Positions 28,055 to 35,657 of a stretch of DNA of 43,629 nucleotides are shown here, one piece after another. The stretch spans positions 1 through 43,629 of the forward strand of contig JAMPHT010000026.1 in NCBI GenBank assembly GCA_023663285.1, given 5' to 3'. Under the pieces are notes generated by a model. That model was not told the origin of the DNA. It was given only the letters and a program-made list of their open reading frames with translations, and searched no databases. A program made the translations under genes and the position numbers. The DNA is from Bacillota bacterium. GTDB taxonomy: Bacteria; Bacillota; Clostridia; Lachnospirales; Lachnospiraceae. The number at the start of each line of letters is the position of its first letter. Position 1 is the stretch's first letter.

Positions 28055-29848
28055 TTAGTCCGACACAGCCTGTATCCCGGAAATGTCGCTGTCGATGCTC
28101 ATGGAAAAATTGGTGTAATAGACCACAAAGCCGGGCTTTGCGCCGGCAGGCTTCTTGATATGTTTTTTCTGGATATAGTCGATCTCCACCTTTTCCTGGT
28201 CACGGCCTTTGGAGTAATAGGCCGCCAGCCGGGCTGCTTCCTCAAAGGTGCGGTCCGGAAGCTCCTCCGCGCTGCCCATTCTTACGATGACATGGGAGCC
28301 GGGGATCTTCTTGGCATGGAACCACCAGTCGTTGCCTGTGGCGATCTTAAAGGTAAGCTCGTCGTTCTGATAGTTATTTTTTCCCACATACATATGGAAG
28401 CCGTCGCTGCTGAGATAGTGGAAGGGCCTGCTTGCAGTCTTTTGCTTTTTGGAGCCGCTCTTTCGGCGGATATAGCCGCTTTCCGTAAGCTCCTCCTTGA
28501 TTTCCGCCAGATCCTCCTCCCGCAGGGCAATATCCAGGGAGTTGGAGATGGATTCCAGGTGGTCGATCTCGGATTTGACTTCTTTGGTCAATTGTGAAAG
28601 GGCCTCATAGGTGCGTTTCAGCTTGCTATATTTGTCAAAGTATTTCTTTGCATTTTCCGTGGGGCTTAAAAGAGGGTCCAGGGGAATGGTCACGGTCTCA
28701 TTGGTATAGTAATTTAAAGCCTCCAGGGACTTTGCTCCGGGTTTTGCGCCGTAGCCGTAGGTGTTTAAGAGCTCGCCGTAGACCCGATAGGCGTCTCTTT
28801 TTTCCGTATCCTGTATCTGGCGCAGCTGCAGGTCGTATTTCTTCACATTGCGCTCCAGAGCGGTCTGGACAATATGCCGCAGGTCCGCGGATCTCTGCCG
28901 GATGCGGAGCAGAGAGTTTTTTTCGGCATAATACTTTTCCAACAGGGCGGACATGGAATCATAGGGGACGGTGTAGCTGCCGGGGGGTTGCCGATCCAGG
29001 GAGGAAGAAATGTCTCCCCGGCTTAAGGGGCAGCCGTAGATCGTCAACGGCAGCGCGCAGAATTCCACCGGACTGCCGTGTTCATAGGCAATATTGGGAG
29101 AGAACCGCTCATCCCTGACGGCGGCTGCCATTTCGGAGAAAGCCTCATAGAGTGCGCGGTAGTCCGAATCGGTCAACGCAGCGGTGGGCAGTTCCCCGTC
29201 GATTCCCGCCTCGAAGCACAACTCCTGGGCGAGTATGGGGGAAATCCCGGTAAAGCTGCCGTAGACCGCCTTGAAAACAGGCTGGGGCTTTGTCAGGAGA
29301 GCGCTTTGAAAGGCGTCAAAGTCCGTGGTCAGGGCGTCCAGCTTGTCCTGGGTCCTGGCTACAAAATAGGGTTTTCCGGGAAGGACCTCCCGGAGGCTGC
29401 TGACTGCGGCGGATACCTTCTTGATGCTGTCGATGATCATGCCGTCGTCGCCGCAGAAGATAATGTTGCTGTGCTTGCCCATGATCTCGATGATCAGTGT
29501 TTTGCTGCACAAATCTCCCATTTCATCCAGATGTTCAATGCGAATGCGGACAATACGCTCAAGGCCCGGCTGGGTAATATCAGTGATGCGCCCGTTCTGT
29601 AAATGCTTTCGCAGGAGCATACAGAAATTGGGGGCGGTCATAGGGCTTGGTTTACTGCTTTCGGTCAGATAGATCAAGGGCAGGGAGGCGTTGGCGGAGA
29701 GCAGGAGCTTCCGCTGTCCTGTGGGCTGCCTGATGGTCAGAAGCAGCTCGTCCTCCTCCGGCTGGGCGATCTTATACAGCCGCCCGCCCACCAGTTCCCG
29801 ATTAAGTTCGCTTACTACATTTGCTATTGTAACGCCGTCAAATGCCAT
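28055..29848 (-). CDS. rqcH: Ribosome quality control factor RqcH (NFACT family, Fbp-like)
   Basis: Binds stalled 50S subunits carrying peptidyl-tRNA and adds C-terminal alanine tails. 597 residues. The N-terminus MAFDGVTIANVVSELNREL is the family signature (NFACT-N). The middle carries a long coiled coil (about 290-430), and the NFACT-R domain lies near the C-terminus with SSDGFHMYVGKNNYQNDEL, NDWWFHAKKIPGSHVIVR and the closing YTNFSMSIDS. Older annotation calls this family fibronectin-binding protein. AAGGAGAGAGCC precedes the ATG. It is alone on the minus strand, with its promoter region shared divergently with yicC. Confidence 0.94.
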   Translation of the reverse strand: MAFDGVTIANVVSELNRELVGGRLYKIAQPEEDELLLTIRQPTGQRKLLLSANASLPLIYLTESSKPSPMTAPNFCMLLRKHLQNGRITDITQPGLERIVRIRIEHLDEMGDLCSKTLIIEIMGKHSNIIFCGDDGMIIDSIKKVSAAVSSLREVLPGKPYFVARTQDKLDALTTDFDAFQSALLTKPQPVFKAVYGSFTGISPILAQELCFEAGIDGELPTAALTDSDYRALYEAFSEMAAAVRDERFSPNIAYEHGSPVEFCALPLTIYGCPLSRGDISSSLDRQPPGSYTVPYDSMSALLEKYYAEKNSLLRIRQRSADLRHIVQTALERNVKKYDLQLRQIQDTEKRDAYRVYGELLNTYGYGAKPGAKSLEALNYYTNETVTIPLDPLLSPTENAKKYFDKYSKLKRTYEALSQLTKEVKSEIDHLESISNSLDIALREEDLAEIKEELTESGYIRRKSGSKKQKTASRPFHYLSSDGFHMYVGKNNYQNDELTFKIATGNDWWFHAKKIPGSHVIVRMGSAEELPDRTFEEAARLAAYYSKGRDQEKVEIDYIQKKHIKKPAGAKPGFVVYYTNFSMSIDSDISGIQAVSD

Positions 29849-29918
29849 GGCTCTCTCCTTTTATACTGTTTTTACAAGTCTACCAGATTTATTTGGAAAA
29901 AGCAATGGCGGGGCACTC

Positions 29919-29947
29919 TTGACGCTTTCCGAAACATACCTTATAAT
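29919..29947 (+). promoter_or_regulatory. Promoter of the yicC-remA-gmk-rpoZ operon
   Basis: TTGACG at 29919-29924 and TATAAT at 29942-29947 with a 17-base spacer, about 70 bases before the yicC ATG. It lies in the 172-base divergent gap with rqcH. Confidence 0.7.
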
Positions 29948-30020
29948 AAGAAGTGCTTACGGCTTACAGCGTCTGGCAGTAGGAAGCGTCTGACGACAGT
30001 ATGCCGGGATAGGAGCACTG

Positions 30021-30899
30021 ATGATAAAGAGTATGACCGGCTTCGGCAGATGCGAGGCCGCGGAGAACAACAGAAAGTTCACGGTGGAGATAAAGGCGGT
30101 AAACCACCGTTATCTGGATGTCAGTATCAAGATGCCTAAGGCTTTGAACTATTTTGAGTCGGCTATCCGGAGCGAACTGAAAAAGTACATTTCCAGGGGA
30201 AAGGTGGATGTATTTATCTCCTATGAGGACCTTTCTGAGCATACCTGTACGGTCCGTTATAATAAAGAGGTGGCGGAGGAATATCTGCTCTATCTGCGCC
30301 GGATGGCGGAGGAATTCGGACTGGAGGATGATATCCGGGTCTCGACGCTGTCCAGATATCCGGAGGTCTTTACCATGGAAGAGGCGGGAGCAGACGAGGA
30401 AGAACTCTGGAAAGAGCTGCAAAGGGCCGTGGAGGGCGCGGCGAAAATGTTTGTGGAAAGCCGGGTCACAGAGGGGGAACACCTGAAGGAGGATCTGCTG
30501 GAAAAGCTGGACGGTATGCTGAAGCTGGTGGACTTCATTGCCGGGCGGTCGCCTCAGATCGTGACGGAGTACCGCCGCAGGCTGGAAGAGAAGGTGAAAG
30601 AGCTTCTGAACGATGATACCGTGGATGAAAACAGGCTTCTGACAGAGGTCACCATCTTTGCGGACAAGATATGCGTGGATGAAGAGATCGTGCGGCTTCG
30701 CAGCCACATCGAAACCACTCGCGCAGCGCTGCTGGAGGGCGGCTCCATCGGCCGCAAGCTTGATTTCATAGCGCAGGAGATGAACAGGGAGGCAAACACC
30801 ACGCTGTCCAAGGCAAACGACCTGGAGATCTCAAACTGTGCCATTGAGCTGAAAACGGAGATCGAGAAGGTGCGGGAGCAGATCCAGAATATTGAATAG
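30021..30899 (+). CDS. YicC/YloC family endoribonuclease
   Basis: 292 residues. The N-terminus MIKSMTGFGRCEAAEN and EIKAVNHRYLDVSIKMPK are diagnostic of the YicC family; the C-terminal DUF1732 region contains GGSIGRKLDFIAQEMNREAN and EISNCAIELKTEIEKVREQ. Members have been shown to cut RNA and to influence sRNA or mRNA decay. It is the first gene of a cluster with remA, gmk and rpoZ, an order widespread in Firmicutes, and the genes are closely spaced. Confidence 0.94.
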   Translation: MIKSMTGFGRCEAAENNRKFTVEIKAVNHRYLDVSIKMPKALNYFESAIRSELKKYISRGKVDVFISYEDLSEHTCTVRYNKEVAEEYLLYLRRMAEEFGLEDDIRVSTLSRYPEVFTMEEAGADEEELWKELQRAVEGAAKMFVESRVTEGEHLKEDLLEKLDGMLKLVDFIAGRSPQIVTEYRRRLEEKVKELLNDDTVDENRLLTEVTIFADKICVDEEIVRLRSHIETTRAALLEGGSIGRKLDFIAQEMNREANTTLSKANDLEISNCAIELKTEIEKVREQIQNIE

Positions 30900-30930
30900 A
30901 CCGGTAAATTGACAGAAAAGAGGCGGTTGG

Positions 30931-31206
30931 ATGCTGATTCACATCGGATTCGGCAATATTGTGAACACCACAAAGATCATTGCCATAGTCAGCCCGGATT
31001 CCGCGCCGGTGAAGCGGCTGGTGCAGAGCGCGAAGGAAAAGGGCATGGCCATCGACGCCACCCAGGGACGCAGGACCAAGTCGGTGCTGGTCATGGAGAA
31101 TAGCCAGGTAGTGCTGTCGGCGCTTCTGCCGGAGACCATTGCAGGGCGGGTCCAGACAGGACAGGAGGACGGCGTACAGACCGGGGCAGAGGATGATGCA
31201 GAGTAG
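30931..31206 (+). CDS. remA: RemA-family (DUF370) extracellular-matrix regulator
   Basis: 91 residues. MLIHIGFGNIVNTTKIIAIV and GMAIDATQGRRTKSVLVMEN are the DUF370 signatures. In Bacillus, RemA is a DNA-binding activator of matrix and osmoprotection genes and forms oligomeric rings. The last ~20 residues (VQTGQEDGVQTGAEDDAE) are an acidic tail with a short repeated VQTG, probably disordered. It sits 31 bases after yicC and 9 before gmk. The targets in this organism are unknown. Confidence 0.9.
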   Translation: MLIHIGFGNIVNTTKIIAIVSPDSAPVKRLVQSAKEKGMAIDATQGRRTKSVLVMENSQVVLSALLPETIAGRVQTGQEDGVQTGAEDDAE

Positions 31207-31215
31207 GAGCAGAGT

Positions 31216-31854
31216 ATGAAGCAAAAGGGAATACTGATAGTCCTGTCCGGATTTTCCGGAGCAGGCAAGGGAACGGTGGTAAAGCGGCTTATAAAGAAAT
31301 ATGACGATTACGCCCTCTCTGTTTCCATGACCACCAGAGCCCCCAGGGCGGGAGAGCGGGATGGCGTGGAATACTTTTTCACCACAAGGGAAAAGTTTGA
31401 GGAGACCATCGTTAAAAACGGGTTGATCGAATATGCGCTTTACTGCGGCAATTATTACGGGACCCCCAGCGCCTATGTGGAGGAGCAGTTGGCGGCAGGG
31501 AAGAACGTCATCCTGGAGATAGAAATCCAGGGAGCGCTGAAGATCAAGGAAAAATATCCGGAGAGCCTGCTGATGTTCATAACGCCGCCGAACGTCCGGG
31601 AATTGAAGCGCAGGCTGGAGAAAAGAGGGACGGAGAGCCCGGAGGTGATCGCCAGGCGCCTGGCCCGTGCGTCAGAGGAATCAGAAGGCATTACCGCCTA
31701 TGATTATATAGTAGTCAATGATGATCTGGAGGTCTGCGTGGAGGAGATCCACCGCCTGGTGGACGCGGCCCGCAGAGCGCCTGTCAGAAGGCAGGAATTT
31801 ATAAAAGAGATCACAGAGGAACTGAAGGGTTTAGTGAAAGGAGCAGATTCATAA
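31216..31854 (+). CDS. gmk: Guanylate kinase
   Basis: Phosphorylates GMP to GDP with ATP. 212 residues. P-loop GFSGAGKGTVVKRL, GMP-binding SVSMTTRAPRAGERDGVEYFF, and the lid region RLEKRGTESPEVIARRLARA are all present. The stop codon overlaps the rpoZ start by one base (TAATG), so translation is coupled. Guanylate kinase inhibition by (p)ppGpp is known in Firmicutes, which is of interest because a synthetase-domain protein is encoded 3.8 kb downstream. Confidence 0.97.
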   Translation: MKQKGILIVLSGFSGAGKGTVVKRLIKKYDDYALSVSMTTRAPRAGERDGVEYFFTTREKFEETIVKNGLIEYALYCGNYYGTPSAYVEEQLAAGKNVILEIEIQGALKIKEKYPESLLMFITPPNVRELKRRLEKRGTESPEVIARRLARASEESEGITAYDYIVVNDDLEVCVEEIHRLVDAARRAPVRRQEFIKEITEELKGLVKGADS

Positions 31855-32087
31855 TGTTACATCCATCTTATTCAGACTTAATGAAAGTTGTAAACAGCGA
31901 GGTTGAGCAGGGCGAGGCGCCGGTGGTCAACAGCCGCTATTCTATTGTGATGGCCACATCCAAGCGGGCAAGGCAGCTCATTGCAGGCGAGGAAGCGCTG
32001 GTAGAGGACAAGGATAAAAAGCCGCTTTCCGTTGCCATAGATGAGTTGAACCAGAGCCAGATCAAGATACTCGGCGACGAAGAATAA
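31854..32087 (+). CDS. rpoZ: DNA-directed RNA polymerase subunit omega
   Basis: 77 residues. The conserved core reads NSRYSIVMATSKRARQLI, followed by KPLSVAIDELNQSQIKI. Omega assists folding of the beta' subunit. It starts within the gmk stop codon. A hairpin with a U-run follows at 32096-32173, so it appears to be the end of the yicC operon or a point of partial read-through into rimO. Confidence 0.94.
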   Translation: MLHPSYSDLMKVVNSEVEQGEAPVVNSRYSIVMATSKRARQLIAGEEALVEDKDKKPLSVAIDELNQSQIKILGDEE

Positions 32088-32095
32088 GGCCAGGG

Positions 32096-32173
32096 GCTGT
32101 TGCAAAATGACGGTTTTCTGCAGGATAGATCGCTGTATCCGGCAGAATTCCTGTGTGATGCGACAGCTTTTTT
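32096..32173 (+). terminator. Two-stem terminator between rpoZ and rimO
   Basis: GCTGTTGC (32096-32103) pairs with GCGACAGC (32160-32167), with one G-U pair, and six Ts follow (32168-32173). An inner hairpin TTCTGC-A-GGATA / TATCC-G-GCAGAA spans 32116-32147. The structure ends 18 bases before the rimO ATG, so it may attenuate rather than fully stop transcription. The left edge GGGGCTGTTGCAAAA (32093-32107) resembles some insertion-sequence ends. Confidence 0.65.
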
Positions 32174-32191
32174 GCGAGGCGGGATTTATTT

Positions 32192-33520
32192 ATGAAGATA
32201 TTGTTTATATCCCTGGGCTGCGATAAGAACCTGGTGGACACGGAAATGATGCTGGGTCTGCTGGGCAGGGAGGGGTACTCCTTTACGGATGACGAGGCGG
32301 AGGCTGATATCGTGGTGGTAAACACCTGCTGCTTTATCGGAGACGCCAAGGAGGAGAGTATCAATACGCTTCTGGAAATGGCGGAGCTGAAAGACTCCGG
32401 GCAGATCAGGGCGCTGATCGCCGCCGGATGTCTGGCCCAGCGTTACCGGGAGGAGATCCGGAAGGAGATACCCCAGGTGGATGCTATTGTAGGTGTCAAT
32501 GGAATCGGGGAAATCGCAGATGCCGTCAGGGAGGCACTGGAAGGAAACGGGCAAAACCATTACGGAGAGCCGGACAGTCCGCCCGGAGGCTTGAGGGAAA
32601 GGGTGCTGACCACGGGAGGGCATTATGCCTATCTGAAAATTGCGGAGGGCTGTAATAAGCGCTGCACCTACTGCATTATTCCCAAGGTCAGGGGAAGCTA
32701 CAGAAGCGTGCCCATGGAGGAGCTGGAGGCCCAGGCACAGAAGCTGGCAGAGCAGGGAGTGCGGGAGCTGATCCTGGTGGCCCAGGAGACCACGCTGTAC
32801 GGCGTTGACCTGTATGGGAAAAAGAGCCTGCCGGAATTGCTGCGGAGGCTGGCAAAAGTAAGCGGCGTCTACTGGCTTCGGATCTTGTACTGTTACCCGG
32901 AGGAGATCACGGAGGAGCTGATCGAAACCATTGCGCAGGAGCCAAAGGTCTGCCATTATCTGGATATTCCCATTCAGCACGCCGCGGACGGAGTGCTGCA
33001 GCGCATGGGGCGTAAGACCCATCAGGAGGAACTGCGCAGGCAGATCATAAAGCTGCGGGAGCGGATCCCCGACGTCTGTCTGCGGACTACGCTGATCAGT
33101 GGATTTCCGGGGGAGACAGAGGAGGATCACCGGGAGCTGTACCGCTTTGTCAATGAGATGGAATTCGACAGGCTGGGGGTTTTCCCTTACTCTCAGGAGG
33201 AGGACACGCCGGCGGCGGAGATGCCGGATCAGATAGAGGAAGAGGTGAAGGAGCTTCGCCGGGATGAGTTGATGGAGCTGCAGCAGGCCATTTCCTTTGA
33301 AAAGTCGGAAAGCATGGTGGGAAAAGTGCTGGAGGTCATGGTGGAGGGCAAGGTGGCGGAGGAGGACGTGTACGTCACCAGAACTTACCGGGATGCGCCG
33401 GGGGTGGACGGCTATCTGTTCTTAAATACTACGGCTTCCCTGATGACAGGAGATTTTGTCAGGGTGCTTGTCACCGATCACAATGAATATGATCTGATAG
33501 GAGAAATGTATCATGGGTAA
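32192..33520 (+). CDS. rimO: Ribosomal protein S12 methylthiotransferase RimO
   Basis: Radical-SAM enzyme that adds a methylthio group to an aspartate of S12. 442 residues. The N-terminal UPF0004 domain has three cysteines (SLGCDKN, NTCCF, AAGCLAQ) for one Fe-S cluster. The radical-SAM motif is CNKRCTYCIIP, preceded by YLKIAEGC. Conserved LDIPIQHA and TLISGFPGETEEDH follow. A C-terminal TRAM domain (about 375-440) ends the protein. AAEGC-type context and the absence of tRNA-binding features favour RimO over MiaB. It overlaps pgsA by eight bases. Confidence 0.95.
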   Translation: MKILFISLGCDKNLVDTEMMLGLLGREGYSFTDDEAEADIVVVNTCCFIGDAKEESINTLLEMAELKDSGQIRALIAAGCLAQRYREEIRKEIPQVDAIVGVNGIGEIADAVREALEGNGQNHYGEPDSPPGGLRERVLTTGGHYAYLKIAEGCNKRCTYCIIPKVRGSYRSVPMEELEAQAQKLAEQGVRELILVAQETTLYGVDLYGKKSLPELLRRLAKVSGVYWLRILYCYPEEITEELIETIAQEPKVCHYLDIPIQHAADGVLQRMGRKTHQEELRRQIIKLRERIPDVCLRTTLISGFPGETEEDHRELYRFVNEMEFDRLGVFPYSQEEDTPAAEMPDQIEEEVKELRRDELMELQQAISFEKSESMVGKVLEVMVEGKVAEEDVYVTRTYRDAPGVDGYLFLNTTASLMTGDFVRVLVTDHNEYDLIGEMYHG

Positions 33521-34088
33521 AATGAATCTGCCGAATAAGCTGACTGTTTTTCGGGTAATACTGATCGTTCCCTTTGTGGTGATCCTGCTGGGCGGGGAAG
33601 CGGGATGGTTTGGCCCAAACCGCCTGATCCCGGACGGTATTGCGCTGGCTGTTTTTGTTGTGGCAAGCCTGACGGATCTGATAGATGGCAAGATTGCCCG
33701 GAAATATGACCTGGTGACTAATTTCGGAAAGTTTATGGATCCTCTTGCGGATAAGCTCCTTGTGAGCGCGGCGCTGATCGCCCTGGTGGACATGGGGCGG
33801 ATACCCGCCTGGGTGGTGATCATCATTATCAGCCGGGAGTTTATCATCAGCGGATTCCGTCTGATAGCGTCTGACAATCATGTGGTCATTGCCGCCAGCT
33901 ATTGGGGAAAGTTCAAGACTACCTTTCAGATGGTCATGGTGTGCCTTATGATCCTGAATCTGGGGGCAATGTTTTCCTGGCTGCAGATAGTGACGGATGT
34001 TGTTATGTGGATAGCTCTGGCGCTGACAGTGATCTCCCTGGTGGATTACCTTGTGAAAAATAAGGGTGTGATGAAGGAGCAAGTGTGA
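33513..34088 (+). CDS. pgsA: CDP-diacylglycerol-glycerol-3-phosphate 3-phosphatidyltransferase
   Basis: Makes phosphatidylglycerol phosphate, the committed step to anionic phospholipids. 191 residues with four to six membrane helices. The CDP-alcohol phosphotransferase motif is complete: D-L-I-D-G-x2-A-R with GKFMDPLADK further on (within about residues 51-82). The N-terminus NLPNKLTVFRV is typical. The gene starts inside rimO and ends exactly where the structured repeat region begins (its stop codon lies inside the GTGTGAG repeat at 34083-34089). Confidence 0.95.
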   Translation: MGKMNLPNKLTVFRVILIVPFVVILLGGEAGWFGPNRLIPDGIALAVFVVASLTDLIDGKIARKYDLVTNFGKFMDPLADKLLVSAALIALVDMGRIPAWVVIIIISREFIISGFRLIASDNHVVIAASYWGKFKTTFQMVMVCLMILNLGAMFSWLQIVTDVVMWIALALTVISLVDYLVKNKGVMKEQV

Positions 34089-34349
34089 GAAGAATTTCCA
34101 ATTGCCTTCGGCAATTTTCGCTCAACAGCCAAAAGCCTGATTCTCAGGCTTAGCTGTTTCGCGAAGAAATTCTACGGCGCAAGGAAGCGCCTGCTCACAC
34201 TGAAGAACGCAAGCGAACGAGTTCGCTTTGGACAGCGTTCTTCTCATCGATTGTTCTTGACAATAGAATCAGCCTTTTGATTCTATTGTATGTGCCCAAG
34301 AGAGGGCATAGCCCACCTCTTTGTGCGGGCATGACTGGAAGTGTGAGAA
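34081..34349 (+). repeat. Multi-hairpin intergenic element bounded by 11-bp direct repeats
   Basis: AAGTGTGAGAA occurs at 34081-34091 and again at 34339-34349. Between them lie several perfect stems: AGTGTGAG (34082-34089) with CTCACACT (34194-34201); AGAATTTC (34091-34098) with GAAATTCT (34166-34173); AATTGCC/GGCAATT; AAGCCTGA/TCAGGCTT; GGCGC/GCGCC; GAAGAACGC with GCGTTCTTC (about 34202-34243); and ACAATAGAATCA/TGATTCTATTGT (about 34260-34291). No protein is encoded. The repeated end sequence also appears in reverse near 36852-36868. It may be a small non-autonomous mobile element or a structured RNA. Confidence 0.6.
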
Positions 34350-34376
34350 AACAGGAGAAACGGAAACGAGGAGCAT

Positions 34377-35642
34377 ATGACGGTAGAATTGATCTGTGTG
34401 GGAACGGAGCTGCTGCTGGGTAATATCGTGAACACCAACGCGGCGTATCTTGCGGAAAAGTGTGCGGGACTGGGGCTTGCCTGTTATTTTCAGACAGTGG
34501 TAGGGGACAACAGGGAGCGTCTGAGCCTGGTGCTGAGGGCGGCGCTGGAACGGTCGGATGTGGTCATCCTGTCAGGGGGCTTAGGCCCCACTGAGGATGA
34601 TCTGACCAAGGAGGTGGCTGCCGAGGTCTGCGGAAAGCAGCTGATCATGCATAATCCCAGCAAAAAGGCCATCAAAAAATATTTTGAACAGCGGGGCGTC
34701 AAGCCCACGGACAATAATTGGAAGCAGGCCATGCTTCCTGAGGGCTGTATCGTGCTGGAGAACCATAACGGCACTGCCCCCGGCGCTATTATGGAGCTTA
34801 CAAACGCGAAGGTAGTGCTGCTTCCCGGACCGCCGAACGAGCTGTGCCCCATGTTTGAGGAAAGCGTCATGCCCTATCTGGCGGGGCTGACGGCTCATGT
34901 CATCTGCTCGCAGACAGTGAAGATCTGCGGCGTGGGGGAGAGTAAGGCGGAGACTATGGTGAAGGATCTGATCGACGCACAGACCAATCCCACCATAGCC
35001 ACCTATGCAAAGACAGGGGAAGTACATATCAGGGTCACTGCCGGCGCCGAGGACCAGAAAGCGGCAATGAAGCTGATCAAGCCGATGGTGAAGGAATTGA
35101 AGAATCGGTTTGGAAACGATATTTATTCCACCGAGGAGGATACCACGCTGGAGAAGGCGGTGGTAGACCTTCTGAAGGCAAACGGTCTCACAGTCACCTG
35201 TGCGGAGTCCTGTACCGGAGGGCTGCTCTCGGCCAGGCTGATCAATGTGCCGGGAGCGTCGGATATATACAAGATCGGCGTTATCACCTATTCCAACAAG
35301 GCCAAGCGCAGATTCTTAGGGGTGAAGAAGTCTACCCTTCAGAAGTACGGAGCCGTCAGCGGGCAGACGGCGGAGGAGATGGCAAAAGGGGCGGCTCTTT
35401 TGCTGAAAGCGGACGTGGCCGTGGCGGTGACCGGGCTGGCAGGTCCGGACGGGGGAACGGAAGAGATACCTGTGGGGCTTGTGTACATTGCCTGCAGCGT
35501 CAAGGGAAAGGTCACGGTGAAAAAGTATCAGTTTTCCGGCAGCCGCAGTAAAGTCAGGGATTCCGCCGTCTCGGCGGCGCTTTCGCTGCTGCGGGGCTGT
35601 ATCCTGGAATATTTCAGCAAGGTGACCTTTGGTAAGAAGTAG
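34377..35642 (+). CDS. cinA: CinA family protein (competence/damage-inducible; nicotinamide-nucleotide amidase)
   Basis: 421 residues. The N-terminal MoaB/MogA-like domain has ICVGTELLLGNIVNTNA and SGGLGPTEDDLTKE. The C-terminal amidase domain has VTCAESCTGGLLSARL and AVTGLAGPDGGTEEIPVG, with the catalytic serine in ESCTGG. The enzyme deamidates NMN for NAD salvage and is often encoded beside recA. ACGAGGAG lies just before the ATG. In many Clostridia recA follows directly; here the REC-synthetase gene is inserted between them, 16 bases after cinA. Confidence 0.95.
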   Translation: MTVELICVGTELLLGNIVNTNAAYLAEKCAGLGLACYFQTVVGDNRERLSLVLRAALERSDVVILSGGLGPTEDDLTKEVAAEVCGKQLIMHNPSKKAIKKYFEQRGVKPTDNNWKQAMLPEGCIVLENHNGTAPGAIMELTNAKVVLLPGPPNELCPMFEESVMPYLAGLTAHVICSQTVKICGVGESKAETMVKDLIDAQTNPTIATYAKTGEVHIRVTAGAEDQKAAMKLIKPMVKELKNRFGNDIYSTEEDTTLEKAVVDLLKANGLTVTCAESCTGGLLSARLINVPGASDIYKIGVITYSNKAKRRFLGVKKSTLQKYGAVSGQTAEEMAKGAALLLKADVAVAVTGLAGPDGGTEEIPVGLVYIACSVKGKVTVKKYQFSGSRSKVRDSAVSAALSLLRGCILEYFSKVTFGKK

Positions 35643-35657
35643 GATGGACTGACAGAT

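Noticed and set aside
32093-32180. An intact insertion sequence or transposase near the GGGGCTGTTGCAAAA motif
   Set aside because: Only one edge resembles an IS end, and the interval to rimO holds no coding frame.
34257-34300. Promoter for cinA starting at TTGACA 34257
   Set aside because: No acceptable -10 at 16-18 bases. The sequence is part of the ACAATAGAATCA hairpin.
34081-34349. CRISPR array
   Set aside because: Stems differ in sequence and the only direct repeat is an 11-mer found twice; there are no regular spacers and no cas genes.
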